NCBI RefSeq assembly: GCF_002741055.1
Contig: NZ_CP016809.1
Location: 4,876,501-4,940,500 of the forward strand
Reading direction: 5' to 3'
Source of the DNA: Paenibacillus ihbetae
GTDB taxonomy: Bacteria > Bacillota > Bacilli > Paenibacillales > Paenibacillaceae
DNA length: 64,000 bases
Shown here: piece after piece, positions 17,592 to 26,813 of the stretch
Layout of the letters: every line of letters starts with the position of its first letter
How positions within the stretch are numbered: position 1 is the stretch's first letter
The notes under the pieces: generated by a model
What the model was told of the DNA's origin: nothing
Databases searched by the model: none
What the model saw: only the letters and a program-made list of their open reading frames with translations
Translations under genes and position numbers: made by a program

Positions 17592-18476
17592 ATGCAAATC
17601 GAATCCAGGGGAGACCGCATCTTCAACATCATTAATTACACGATCCTGATCCTCGTCACGCTCATTGTCCTGTACCCGCTGCTGTTCGTGCTAAGCGCAT
17701 CCTTCAGCGATCCGCAGACGGTTCTTCGGGGCGAAATGCTGCTGTGGCCAAAAGGCTTCAATCTGAACTCCTATGTCAAAATATTTCAAAATCAGGATAT
17801 CATCAGCGGCTTTACCAACACGCTGATCTACACTTCGCTCGGGACGCTCATCAACCTGACAATGACGATTCTTGCGGCTTATCCGCTGTCGCGGAAGGAC
17901 TTTGTCGGGCGCAATGCGATCATGGCACTGCTCGTTTTCACGATGTTTTTCAGCGGCGGGCTGATCCCGACCTATCTGCTCATCAAGAACCTGGGCATGC
18001 TGAATTCACTTTGGGTCATGATCATACCGAACGCCGTATCCATCTGGAACATCATCATTATGCGAACCTTCTTCCAGCAGTCCATTCCGAACGAGCTGCA
18101 GGAGGCGGCGACCATCGACGGCTGCTCGAATATCAAAATTTTGACCCGGATCATCCTGCCGCTGTCGATGCCGATCATTGCCGTAACCATTTTGTTCTAC
18201 GCGGTCGGACACTGGAATGCGTTCTTCAACGCACTCTTGTACTTATCCGATAAGGAGAAATTTCCGCTGCAGCTGATCCTGCGCGAAATTCTCATTCAGG
18301 GTCAAACGAATGACATGGTGAAGATGTCGACCGAGTCGGCGATCAAGCAGCAACGGGAAGTGGAAGGCATCAAATATGCGGTCCTTGTGGTCGCGAATTT
18401 ACCGGTCCTCGCGCTCTATCCGTTTCTGCAGCGGTATTTCGTGAAGGGCGTCATGATTGGAGCCATCAAAGGATAA
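17592..18476 (+). CDS. sugar ABC importer permease, LplC/YtcP type
   Basis: 294 residues, six membrane helices, EAA loop ELQEAATIDGCSNIKILTRI. Partner of the preceding permease, 19 bases downstream. The ending YFVKGVMIGAIKG is typical of this subfamily. Together they form the membrane channel of an oligosaccharide importer. Confidence 0.9.
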   Translation: MQIESRGDRIFNIINYTILILVTLIVLYPLLFVLSASFSDPQTVLRGEMLLWPKGFNLNSYVKIFQNQDIISGFTNTLIYTSLGTLINLTMTILAAYPLSRKDFVGRNAIMALLVFTMFFSGGLIPTYLLIKNLGMLNSLWVMIIPNAVSIWNIIIMRTFFQQSIPNELQEAATIDGCSNIKILTRIILPLSMPIIAVTILFYAVGHWNAFFNALLYLSDKEKFPLQLILREILIQGQTNDMVKMSTESAIKQQREVEGIKYAVLVVANLPVLALYPFLQRYFVKGVMIGAIKG

Positions 18477-18526
18477 TTCCTTGCATGGATAAATGATTGG
18501 ATGCTGAGAAAAAGGGAGGATGAAGC

Positions 18527-20149
18527 ATGAAGCTGAAGAAATGGGGAGGTCTTCTGCTGACCTGCGTATTGTCGGTATCGCTGGCAGCCGGCTGCGGCTC
18601 GAAAAATCCGGGAGGGTCGAAGGAAGGGGAAACGCCGGGCGAAACGGCGGCCAATTTGAATCAGACGGGGTTTCCGATCGTGAACGAGCCGATTACGGTG
18701 ACCGGCTTTGCCGGAAAGTTCTTTGCCAATGCGGACTGGAACAATATCAAGCTTTGGCAGGAATATGAAAAGACGACCAACATCAAGATCCAGTGGGACA
18801 CGGTGCATAAAGATAATCTCGCGGAAAAACGGAATCTGCTCCTCGCCGGCGGCGATTATCCGGAAATGTTCTACGCTTCGGCGTTCCCGCGGGCAGACCT
18901 GCTGAAATACGGCAAGCAGGGGGCGTTTATACCGCTGAATGATCTTATCGATCAGTACGCACCGAACTTTAAGGCCCTCATGGAGAAGTATCCGATCATC
19001 GAGAAAGGGATTACGATGCCGGACGGCAATATTTACGGCCTGCCGACGCTGTATGATCCGGAATTCAAATCCGTGCTGTACGGCACGCCGTGGGTGAAGT
19101 CGGAATGGCTGACCAAGCTGGGATTATCCGAGCCGCAGACGCTTGATGATTTTTACAATATGCTGAAGGCATTTAAAGAGAAGGATCCGAACGGAAACGG
19201 CCAGAAGGATGAAATCGCCTGGGGCGGCGTCGGAGCGGCGGGCATCGTGAATTATTTACGCGGTTCGTTCGGCCTCAACAATCACGGCACGTCGAATATA
19301 TACGTCGACTCGGATCCCGAGACGGGTAAGGTCCGGTTCATTCCGACCGATCCGCGGTATAAAGAGCTCCTGCAGTACGTAAACAAGCTGTACAAGGACG
19401 GCCTGCTGGAGCAGGACATCATGTCCGTGAAGAGCACCGAGGTGGATGCGAAGGGCGTGGAAGGCCTGCTTGGCGTCGTGGATAATGTGGACCCGGTCGC
19501 CATCTATAACCAGGAAGGTTATGTTGGCCTGCCGGTGCTGAAGGGACCGCATGGAGATCAGATGTACACCGCAACCGGATCCCCGCTCGGCAATATCGGC
19601 ATGTTCGTCCTCACGGACAAAGCGAAACATCCGGAAGCCATGATCCGCTGGATGGATTACTTCTACAGCGATGAAGGCATCAGGCTGTTCTTTATGGGGT
19701 GGAAAGACGAAACGTATAAGGAAGATGCGGACGGTAACGTGGATTACGTCGACGAAATCAAGAACAACCCGGACGGGCTGAATCTGGACCAGGCGGTCGG
19801 ACAATATTTGATCTGGCCAGGCGGATATTATCCGGGCTTCGTGACGCAGAAGTATTTTAAAGGTGCGGAAGGGCTGCCGACCTCCGTGGATAATGCGAAA
19901 AAGGCTGAGCCTTACGTCATCCCGCAGGACAAAATATGGCCGCCGTTCAACTTTACGGCCGATGAGCAGTCCGAGCTTACCGGCATACAGACGGACATTA
20001 CCACCTACGTGGATGAAATGAGGGATAAATTCATTTCCGGCAACGAGTCCTTTGACAATTGGGACCAATATGTCACCAATCTGCAGAAAATGGGACTCGA
20101 CCGATATCTCGCCATTTACGAGTCGGCGGCGGAACGCTACAACCAATAA
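18527..20149 (+). CDS. extracellular solute-binding lipoprotein, LplA type
   Basis: 540 residues. The lipobox LAAGC places the acylated Cys at residue 23, so the protein is anchored outside the membrane. The large size and segments such as YGLPTLYDPEFKSVLYGTPWVKSEWLTKLG and FKEKDPNGNGQKDEIAWG mark the LplA-like family-1 group that binds oligosaccharides. It follows the two permeases by 50 bases and completes the importer. Ligand unknown; neighbouring Gfo/Idh oxidoreductase suggests an unusual or modified sugar. Confidence 0.9.
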   Translation: MKLKKWGGLLLTCVLSVSLAAGCGSKNPGGSKEGETPGETAANLNQTGFPIVNEPITVTGFAGKFFANADWNNIKLWQEYEKTTNIKIQWDTVHKDNLAEKRNLLLAGGDYPEMFYASAFPRADLLKYGKQGAFIPLNDLIDQYAPNFKALMEKYPIIEKGITMPDGNIYGLPTLYDPEFKSVLYGTPWVKSEWLTKLGLSEPQTLDDFYNMLKAFKEKDPNGNGQKDEIAWGGVGAAGIVNYLRGSFGLNNHGTSNIYVDSDPETGKVRFIPTDPRYKELLQYVNKLYKDGLLEQDIMSVKSTEVDAKGVEGLLGVVDNVDPVAIYNQEGYVGLPVLKGPHGDQMYTATGSPLGNIGMFVLTDKAKHPEAMIRWMDYFYSDEGIRLFFMGWKDETYKEDADGNVDYVDEIKNNPDGLNLDQAVGQYLIWPGGYYPGFVTQKYFKGAEGLPTSVDNAKKAEPYVIPQDKIWPPFNFTADEQSELTGIQTDITTYVDEMRDKFISGNESFDNWDQYVTNLQKMGLDRYLAIYESAAERYNQ

Positions 20150-20202
20150 ACAAGATGTTCATACAACTGTGAATGTGTGTGAATGCAAAGGAGCGACATG
20201 AC

Positions 20203-21474
20203 ATGACACAACTAAAAGCAATCCTGATCGGAGCAGGCGCCCGCGGCGCCGGGGGCTATGCCCCGTATGCGCTGGATTACCCGCATGAGCTGACCTTCGT
20301 CGCCGTGGCCGAGGCGGATCCCGTGCGCAGACACCGGTTCGCCGAGAATCACGGTATCCCGCCGGAACGATGCTATGAATCCTGGGAGCCGCTGCTGGCG
20401 GAATCCCGGCTTGCCGATATCGCACTCATCTGCACGCAGGACCGGATGCATTACGGACCGACGATGCAGGCGCTGAAGCAGAAGTACCATGTGCTGCTGG
20501 AGAAACCGATGTCTCCGGATCCGAAGGAGTGTCTGGAGATGGAGCAGGCGGCAAGGGAGAATGACCGGCTGCTGACCATTTGCCACGTTCTTCGGTATAC
20601 TCCGTTTTGGAGCACGATCAAGCGCGTGATTCAGCAGGGGACGATCGGGGAGATCGCTTCGATCCAGCTGAACGAGAACGTGGGGTATTGGCATATCGCC
20701 CACAGCTTTGTACGCGGAAACTGGAATAACGCTGACAAGGCGAGCCCGATGATTTTGGCCAAATCCTGTCATGATATGGATGTGCTGTCCTGGCTGATGG
20801 ACCAGCCCTGCACGCAGGTTACATCCTTCGGCTCCCTGATGCATTTTCGCGAGGACCAGGCGCCGGAAGGATCGGCTGACCGCTGTCTGGACTGCAAGGT
20901 AGAATCCACATGCCCTTACTCGGCGCCCCGGTTCTATCTGAGTGATCAGTACAAGGGCTGGGCGGGACATTTTACGCATGAGCTGACCAAGGCGAATATC
21001 ATTCAAGGCCTGCGCAATACCGACTACGGGCGCTGCGTCTACCGGAGCGACAATAATGTGGTCGATCACCAGGTCGTCAACATGGAGTTTGAGGGGGGAG
21101 CCACCGCCATGTTCAGCATGTGCGGGTTCACCTACGAGCAGGAACGCCGAATCCAGATCATGGGGACGCGCGGCGAGCTTCGCGGCGAGGAAGGAATGAT
21201 TACGGTGTACGACTTTTTGACCGGGCAGAAGACGGAAATCTCCATCCCTTCCCAGGCCAGCGGCCACGGCGGCGGCGACAGCGGGATCGTGGCAAGTTTC
21301 CTCCAAGAGGTCAGAGGCTACAGCGGCCAGGAGAGCCTGACGTCGGCGAGCGCCTCCGTTCGGAGTCATCTCATCGCCTTTGCGGCGGAAGAATCACGAC
21401 TGAACCGCGGGAAGTCCATCAACCTGAACGAATACGCGCGGGAGCTGATGGCGCAGGAGTCTGCGTCGAAGTAA
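20203..21474 (+). CDS. Gfo/Idh/MocA family oxidoreductase with Cys cluster
   Basis: 423 residues. N-terminal Rossmann motif AILIGAGARGAGGYAPYAL, then EKPMSPDPKE with the usual catalytic-lysine motif EKP, then the C-terminal sheet domain. The insertion CLDCKVESTCPYS (about residues 227-239) has three closely spaced Cys plus a further Cys in GRCVYRSD, probably a structural metal site. The start ATG 20203 follows AAGGAG at 20188-20193. It lies 53 bases after the binding lipoprotein, in the same operon, so it likely oxidises or epimerises the imported sugar; the substrate is not readable. Confidence 0.82.
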   Translation: MTQLKAILIGAGARGAGGYAPYALDYPHELTFVAVAEADPVRRHRFAENHGIPPERCYESWEPLLAESRLADIALICTQDRMHYGPTMQALKQKYHVLLEKPMSPDPKECLEMEQAARENDRLLTICHVLRYTPFWSTIKRVIQQGTIGEIASIQLNENVGYWHIAHSFVRGNWNNADKASPMILAKSCHDMDVLSWLMDQPCTQVTSFGSLMHFREDQAPEGSADRCLDCKVESTCPYSAPRFYLSDQYKGWAGHFTHELTKANIIQGLRNTDYGRCVYRSDNNVVDHQVVNMEFEGGATAMFSMCGFTYEQERRIQIMGTRGELRGEEGMITVYDFLTGQKTEISIPSQASGHGGGDSGIVASFLQEVRGYSGQESLTSASASVRSHLIAFAAEESRLNRGKSINLNEYARELMAQESASK

Positions 21475-21574
21475 TGGCAGCAGCGGGAAATGAAGCGGGT
21501 GACGAAATACGGTAAAGCAATGGGTAGAAGCAAACGTCTGGAAGCCAACTGTATGGAGATGAAATTGTGGAAGT

Positions 21575-21686
21575 AAACGTATAGAACAAGCTTATAGAAC
21601 AAACGTATAGAAGAAACGTATAGAACAAGACTATAGAACAAACGCGTATAGAAGCAAAGGTATAAAAGCAAGCGTATGGAGGCAAC
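21575..21686 (+). repeat. degenerate ~13-base tandem repeat
   Basis: About eight imperfect copies of a unit like ACGTATAGAACAA run head to tail. They give false periodic frames on both strands. No gene is supported from 21475 to 22271. Function unknown. Confidence 0.7.
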
Positions 21687-21790
21687 GTCAGACGTATGGG
21701 GATACAATTGAAGCAAAGCGAGTGGAATCAAATGTTTGGAATCAAATGAGTGGGATAAAAAAACGACAGGAACGACAGGTGGATTCATAG

Positions 21791-21957
21791 TGTTTGATGG
21801 AGCAAGTGGATTAGTTAGAATGTTTGATTGAGTAAATGGATTAGTAAGAATCTTTGATGTTGAATGGATTAGTTAGATTGGTTAAATTGGTTAATTTGGT
21901 TTGATTGAATGGATTAGTGGGATTAGTTGGATTAGTTGGATTGGTTGGATTAGTGGT
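21791..21957 (+). repeat. 30-base tandem repeat passing into GGATTAGTT microrepeats
   Basis: Two 30-base units (21791-21820 and 21821-21850) agree at 26 positions; a third, shortened unit follows at 21851-21878. The block then degrades into short units like GGATTAGTT and GGTTAAATT up to 21957. It looks like slippage-driven expansion. Confidence 0.7.
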
Positions 21958-22041
21958 AAGGAGCGGTTAGATGGGTAGTGTAGATTTGTTTATTCTCAAT
22001 ATCTCACGATATGAAAAATTCGAAATAAGGTAGACGGGGCG

Positions 22042-22209
22042 CAGCACCCAAGTGGTGCTGTTGCTGAGGGCGAGCAGCAAGTCCCGAAAAGGGACTTGTA
22101 AGGCTCGAAGAGGCGCCTAAGCCAGCAACAAGTCCCGAAAAAGGACTTGGGCGCCCAAAGAGGCACTCAAACGAGCTGAACCCCGGCAACCGGATTCAGC
22201 TCGTTTTTT
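22042..22209 (+). ncRNA. candidate structured RNA: chain of hairpins ending in a terminator
   Basis: Four hairpins follow one another. The first is CAGCACC/GGTGCTG (22042-22060). The second is CGAGC plus CAAGTCCC paired with GGGACTTG plus GCTCG (22071-22107). The third is GGCGCC plus CAAGTCC paired with GGACTTG plus GGCGCC (22112-22155). The fourth is the terminator at 22170-22209. The second and third share a 46-47 base repeat (22074-22120 and 22125-22170). No open frame fits. It could be a small RNA or a REP-like mobile hairpin repeat; no clear promoter was found. Confidence 0.4.
22170..22209 (+). terminator. strong intrinsic terminator
   Basis: An 11-bp perfect stem (22170-22180 with 22195-22205, AACGAGCTGAA/TTCAGCTCGTT) is followed by T residues to 22209, in plus orientation. 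It would end the importer/oxidoreductase transcript or a local RNA. Confidence 0.85.
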
Positions 22210-22271
22210 GTGCATACTGTTGCTTGGGGGCTATACATTGTCCATGTGAATGTCTATAGCATCAATGCGGC

Positions 22272-23396
22272 TCAAGCCGAATCTGATGGCTTTTTTGATT
22301 TTTTGGACAGCATTTTACGCAGGCCGTACATGACGAGCAGCACTAATGGGAAAAGAAAGCCCACGGTGATCGTATATGGTACCCAAATGGTTGCGTCCCA
22401 TTGCAGCTTGAACGGAACATTGGGATAGATGAAGACGGAAACGGCAGCCAGAACCCAACCAAGCGGCATGACCAGCGGCTGATAGTTTTTAATATTGAAT
22501 ATTTGGCTGATGCCGATCGCAATGGCGTAAAAATACAACGAGATCCGAAAAAACAACGTGATAAACCACATCACCGCCATGGCTGCCTCGATTCGCTGAA
22601 GGAAATTTCCGATATTGATTTTCTTGGCCAGCATGTAACTGGGATACATATTTCTGGCTGTAATGTCCGGGCCTAAAACCAGTATCGATAATGCAATAAT
22701 CACAAATAGGACACCAGCGCCAATTATGCTTCCAATATATACCGCTTTGTATGTCTCCGCCGGTCGGTTGGCGGCTCCTGGAAAGATAATCATCAACACG
22801 ATGTGCGGCAGAAAGGCAATGCTGATGAACGAGAAGGCGGCCGGGAAGATGGGGCTTACACCTGATTCGAGAATGGGCCCTGCATATTCCCATCGGATCT
22901 CCGACAACAATAAGACGCTCATTGACAGAAACAGGAGCAAGAACCAGGGAAACAGCATTTCCGCCGCGCGGGCCAGTACTTCCAGCCCCAAACGCACTCC
23001 CAGTACAGCCAGCGCCCCGAAGAGGAAGATGATGGCCTGAATCGGTGTTTCAGGGAGCATCTGGATGGTCATGAAGATGCCGATTTCGTGTAATACTGTG
23101 GCGGGACCTCCAAGGAATAGCGTAAGCAGAAGCAAGAAGCTCACCATTTTACCGATCCATTTCCCAAACAGCTTTTCGGCCCATTGCATCAAATTCGCTT
23201 CCGGGTGCTTTCTGAATAGTTGCATCTGCACCGCCAAGATGATAAATCCGAGGCCGGCCCCCACCAAACAGGCAATCCAGGCATCTTGCTTAGCAATGGA
23301 GGCCAATCCCGATGGAACGATAAGAATCGCGCTGCCGATCGTATACAAAGCGGTTAAAATGCTGATCTGGCGCAAAGAAATTTTTATTACGGGCAT
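22272..23396 (-). CDS. spore germinant receptor B subunit (GerAB/GerKB type)
   Basis: 374 residues, about ten membrane helices, of the amino-acid permease-like GerAB family (ISLRQISILTALYTIGSAILIVPSGLASIAKQDAW). The B subunit sits in the spore inner membrane and is considered to form the germinant-binding site. The start was set at ATG 23396, where AAGGAG lies eight bases upstream; the frame extends further without a binding site. Last gene of the A-C-D-B operon, 17 bases after the small D gene. Transcription is expected in the forespore under sigma-G, but I could not identify that promoter with certainty. Confidence 0.88.
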   Translation of the reverse strand: MPVIKISLRQISILTALYTIGSAILIVPSGLASIAKQDAWIACLVGAGLGFIILAVQMQLFRKHPEANLMQWAEKLFGKWIGKMVSFLLLLTLFLGGPATVLHEIGIFMTIQMLPETPIQAIIFLFGALAVLGVRLGLEVLARAAEMLFPWFLLLFLSMSVLLLSEIRWEYAGPILESGVSPIFPAAFSFISIAFLPHIVLMIIFPGAANRPAETYKAVYIGSIIGAGVLFVIIALSILVLGPDITARNMYPSYMLAKKINIGNFLQRIEAAMAVMWFITLFFRISLYFYAIAIGISQIFNIKNYQPLVMPLGWVLAAVSVFIYPNVPFKLQWDATIWVPYTITVGFLFPLVLLVMYGLRKMLSKKSKKPSDSA

Positions 23397-23413
23397 GCTC
23401 CCCGCTCCTTTTC

Positions 23414-23653
23414 CTATTGAATCAAACCGACGGCTGAGAGCCAATCACTGAACGGTTTGAACACCATGGTGATCACATTCACGGGTGTCGGGAGATCATT
23501 CATGATCGTCTGGGCCACGCTGATGCCAATACCCAATAGCAAAAATGCGGCAAACCCCCAGATTTCCCTGTATTCTCCTTCACGAAGCATCCTTGGCAGC
23601 TCAAGCCAGGTTATGACTCCGGCAGAAACCGCAATTATCGCAATATTCAGCAT
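23414..23653 (-). CDS. small D-type subunit of the germinant receptor operon
   Basis: 79 residues with two membrane helices (AIIAVSAGVITWLEL and WGFAAFLLLGIGISVAQTIM). Such small two-helix proteins are encoded beside gerA-type operons in Bacillus, where they modulate receptor function. The position, between C and B genes with gaps of 9 and 17 bases, and the coding-like hydrophobic pattern support a real gene. A GAGGCG site precedes the ATG. Confidence 0.75.
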   Translation of the reverse strand: MLNIAIIAVSAGVITWLELPRMLREGEYREIWGFAAFLLLGIGISVAQTIMNDLPTPVNVITMVFKPFSDWLSAVGLIQ

Positions 23654-23662
23654 GCGTTCGCC

Positions 23663-24874
23663 TCATTCCTTAAGGTTATTTAGAAAAGTGTCGTTGGTTG
23701 TGCCGGTTCGCCGGATTTTGTAATCCACATGGATACGGGTCTCGAGGTTCGGAAAGTATCGGTCATTCCACGCTTCCTTCATTTTCTTCCATTCTCTCGG
23801 ATGCGAATGACGAAGCGCTTCACCGAAGCCGAAGATGTCAACTTTAAGGTCCTTTTGTACTTTGTCGACAACAGACTCCAAGCTTCGCCTTAAATCCTCT
23901 TCCATTTCAGCTTCGAGCTCCTTCACGGTCGCAGGCTGAGATACATCCAAGCTGCTGCATTCCACGGCACCAATATTGCCCTCCATGCGAATCTTGACAT
24001 CCATTTCCGGGCGGTCATTCACTATGCTTCCCTTCATCTTGGCTTGGGTCCTCAGCGTCTCAATGATGATCTTTCCCTCGTCCTTCTCCTTGCAGGGAAT
24101 GAAGCCTACAGAGCTTTTGACATTCCCTGTTACGAGCCGGTAATTTCGGCTATCCCGCTCATTTAACCAGCCGACCAATTTATCGAATTTGAAAACGGCA
24201 AGGCCGGAATATTTCAATTGGCTTAGTGTTTCGATATTTTCAATATTTTTCCTCGTTCCTCCGATTTCCCGGTCCCCCGTGATCACCAGCCCTGTTAGCA
24301 CGGGATGCTTGCCGCTGCTGATAAGGTCGTTGATCAATTCATCCAGTGTAACGGCCATGCTGGATGACCAAGACTTCTCGGAGATTTGCAAGGATTCATA
24401 AAGTTTGTTGGCAGGGATGGTCTCCATGGACGTCATGATTTTCAAGGTTTCCTCCGCTGTTGCTCCTTTGGTCACCACGAGGTAGAAATCGGGTCTGAAT
24501 TCATGGTCCCTGGATAACAGGTCAAGCACTTTGGCGATTCCCTCCCTCGCCATCGCCTCATCCATCAGAAACATCCGGAGATGGGAAAAATAAATCTTCC
24601 GCGGGCTAATCTGCGTCATCCTTCGAGATGCTTCAAAGATCGTATCGCCTTCAGCTGTATACAGAGTAGCGGGAGCTTGAGGTCCGCCGCTTCGTTTGGC
24701 GGTGACCTGCCCCGGTATAGCAACCTGGACGGTTAAACGGTAGCGGCCATCAACCCAGTCAACCCCTGCGGCTACAGCGATGGCCAATTCGTTCAATTCT
24801 CTGCGGTTCCAGCAGCCGCTCAGAAGAAGAGTCACGATGATATGTAAGAGAATCAACGCCAAAATCCGTTTCAT
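23663..24874 (-). CDS. spore germinant receptor C subunit lipoprotein (GerAC type)
   Basis: 403 residues. Lipobox LLSGC with Cys at residue 21, then WNRRELNELAIAVAAGVDW, the hallmark of Ger(x)C proteins. The three-domain extracellular part ends in a region containing KVQKDLKVDIFGFGEALRHSHPREW, also typical. It is anchored on the outer face of the spore inner membrane and is needed for receptor assembly. It lies 37 bases downstream of the A gene. Confidence 0.92.
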   Translation of the reverse strand: MKRILALILLHIIVTLLLSGCWNRRELNELAIAVAAGVDWVDGRYRLTVQVAIPGQVTAKRSGGPQAPATLYTAEGDTIFEASRRMTQISPRKIYFSHLRMFLMDEAMAREGIAKVLDLLSRDHEFRPDFYLVVTKGATAEETLKIMTSMETIPANKLYESLQISEKSWSSSMAVTLDELINDLISSGKHPVLTGLVITGDREIGGTRKNIENIETLSQLKYSGLAVFKFDKLVGWLNERDSRNYRLVTGNVKSSVGFIPCKEKDEGKIIIETLRTQAKMKGSIVNDRPEMDVKIRMEGNIGAVECSSLDVSQPATVKELEAEMEEDLRRSLESVVDKVQKDLKVDIFGFGEALRHSHPREWKKMKEAWNDRYFPNLETRIHVDYKIRRTGTTNDTFLNNLKE

Positions 24875-24911
24875 CCGAATTTCACTCGCTTTCCCGCTGG
24901 TCTCAATCTGT

Positions 24912-26507
24912 CTATTCCCTCGATTTTCGAGGTGGCGTACGTTTTCTGCGCTTATAATTGGTCTGGTTAATCAATCGGGGACGGCTTGATAACATCCAGT
25001 GCGGCAGCCGAAATACCGAATCCTTTTGCCCCTCCGGAATTAACGGTGCGAAAGGGGACATGTACGGGATTCCGAACGACCGAAGGCTGCATAAATGGAG
25101 GATAATCGCGATGACCCCGACTAAAATGCCGAACAGTCCAAAGGATCCGGCAAGCGCCATCAGCGGAAACCGGAGCATCCGAAAAGCAATGGACATGTTA
25201 AAAGACGGCACCACAAAGCTGGAAATGGCTGTAATGGCAACCACGATGACCATCGCCGGAGAGATGATCCCAGCTTCAACAGCGGCCTGCCCGATGACCA
25301 GCGTTCCGACGATGGAAATCGCCGAGCCAATATTTTTCGGCAGCCGTACGCCCGCCTCGCGCAGAATCTCGAAGGTGACCTCCATGAGGACGGCCTCGAC
25401 GAACGCGGGAAACGGGACTTGCTCCCGCTGCCCTGCCAATCCGAATATAAGGCGCGTCGGCAGCATTTCTTGATGAAACGTGGTAATGGCCACATAGAGT
25501 GAAGGCCCCAGCAAAGAAATGAAGATACTCAGATAGCGCAGCAAGCGCAGGAAGGAACTGATATCCGCACGCTGGTAGTAATCCTCCGCCGCATGCAGGA
25601 ACGAAACAAAAAGCGCCGGGACTACCAGAACGAACGGAGTTCCGTCAACGAGGATGGCGATTTTTCCTTCCAGCAGCTCAGCCGCGATCACATCGGGGCG
25701 CTCGGTATTGTAAACCGTGGGGAATGGAGACAGGGTCTTATCCTGGACCAGCTCCTCGATATACCCGCTCTCCAAAATGCTGTCCACATCGATTCGGTCA
25801 AGCCGGGTGCGGACCTCCTCGACAATCTTGTCATTGGCAATGCCATGAATGTACATGATGGCGACATCGGTTTGGGTTATTCGGCCGATCTGCTTCGTTT
25901 CCATCCACAGATTCGGATCCTTGATCTTTCGGCGAATCAAGGCCGTGTTGGTTCGCAGCGATTCCGAAAAGGATTCGCGCGGACCGCGGACGACATTTTC
26001 CGCTGACGTTTCCATAACCCCGCGATCCTTCCACCCCCGGGTAGATGCTGTGATCCCACGATCCAATCCATCAATCAGAAAAATCGTGTCCCCTGACAAG
26101 AGCGAATGAAACAGCTTTTTATAATCGGTTATGGTGTGGATTTCATGATTGACAAGAGAGATTTTTTCTAATATTTTTTGCCCGTCCAAAGGCTGCGAGT
26201 AATCGTAATCTTTTCTTACAAGGGATTTTGAAACATCCGCCACGACCATCATGATGGATTCCGAGATGATCTTTTGGTCGGCCAAGCCGTCCGTATAGAG
26301 GATCGCAATATAGTGTTTTTCCTCTTCATCAAGCGGAATTTCCCTGATCACGATATCGGTGCTGTTACCAAGGGTGGTTCGGATATGCTCCAGGCTGCTT
26401 TTGATATCCGGGTTTAATGCATCGGTATCATTCGTCGATGAGTTGGCCGGTGGGATATCCTTGGTGTTGTTTTTACTGGAATGGCCGGTTCTTCTTCGAT
26501 ACCGCAT
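24912..26507 (-). CDS. spore germinant receptor A subunit (GerAA type)
   Basis: 531 residues: a hydrophilic N-terminal half (about 1-290, with DIVIREIPLDEE and the NTALIRRKIKDPNL motif) and a membrane half with about five helices (EAGVRLPKNIGSAISIVGTLVIGQAAVEAG is diagnostic). It assembles with the B and C subunits to respond to germinants, most likely amino acids or sugars that cannot be named from sequence. First gene of the operon. A terminator-like hairpin in the same orientation lies 112 bases upstream. Confidence 0.92.
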   Translation of the reverse strand: MRYRRRTGHSSKNNTKDIPPANSSTNDTDALNPDIKSSLEHIRTTLGNSTDIVIREIPLDEEEKHYIAILYTDGLADQKIISESIMMVVADVSKSLVRKDYDYSQPLDGQKILEKISLVNHEIHTITDYKKLFHSLLSGDTIFLIDGLDRGITASTRGWKDRGVMETSAENVVRGPRESFSESLRTNTALIRRKIKDPNLWMETKQIGRITQTDVAIMYIHGIANDKIVEEVRTRLDRIDVDSILESGYIEELVQDKTLSPFPTVYNTERPDVIAAELLEGKIAILVDGTPFVLVVPALFVSFLHAAEDYYQRADISSFLRLLRYLSIFISLLGPSLYVAITTFHQEMLPTRLIFGLAGQREQVPFPAFVEAVLMEVTFEILREAGVRLPKNIGSAISIVGTLVIGQAAVEAGIISPAMVIVVAITAISSFVVPSFNMSIAFRMLRFPLMALAGSFGLFGILVGVIAIILHLCSLRSFGIPYMSPFAPLIPEGQKDSVFRLPHWMLSSRPRLINQTNYKRRKRTPPRKSRE

Positions 26508-26618
26508 GGGAATACCCTTCCTCTCACTGATGCTATTCCCACATTATTACCGAAGAAAACAAGCTGTAAACTTACGTCAATGCAGGCAAACCACCCCGGC
26601 ATATTTCTGATGAAAACG

Positions 26619-26657
26619 ACAAAAAACCAGGTCCGCATCCGGGGATGCAGCCTGGTT
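26619..26657 (-). terminator. minus-strand terminator upstream of the germination operon
   Basis: Arms AACCAGG/CCTGGTT plus an inner GCATC/GATGC pairing, with six T residues on the minus strand (26624-26619). No minus-strand gene exists to the right. It either insulates the operon from antisense transcription or is a leader attenuator. The rest of 26508-26813 is AT-rich and should hold the promoters of both divergent transcripts. Confidence 0.7.
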
Positions 26658-26813
26658 ATTATGATGATCGTATGAATGAAATTGCACATCATCGTATAAG
26701 GTTTTTTGGACCCACGATAAAAATATAATACTACAACGGAAAGTATAAGTCTATATTTTTTCCCGGAAACCCCTATACTTAAAGCTATTCTTTAAGGGAG
26801 GGAGCGAAGGGTT

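Noticed and set aside
21366..21788. 140-codon minus-strand frame with a repetitive, hydrophobic product
   Set aside because: It arises from the 13-base tandem repeat and overlaps the end of the oxidoreductase gene; no binding site or family match.
21475..22271. CRISPR array
   Set aside because: Repeats are too short, degenerate and directly abutting, with no constant spacers and no cas genes.
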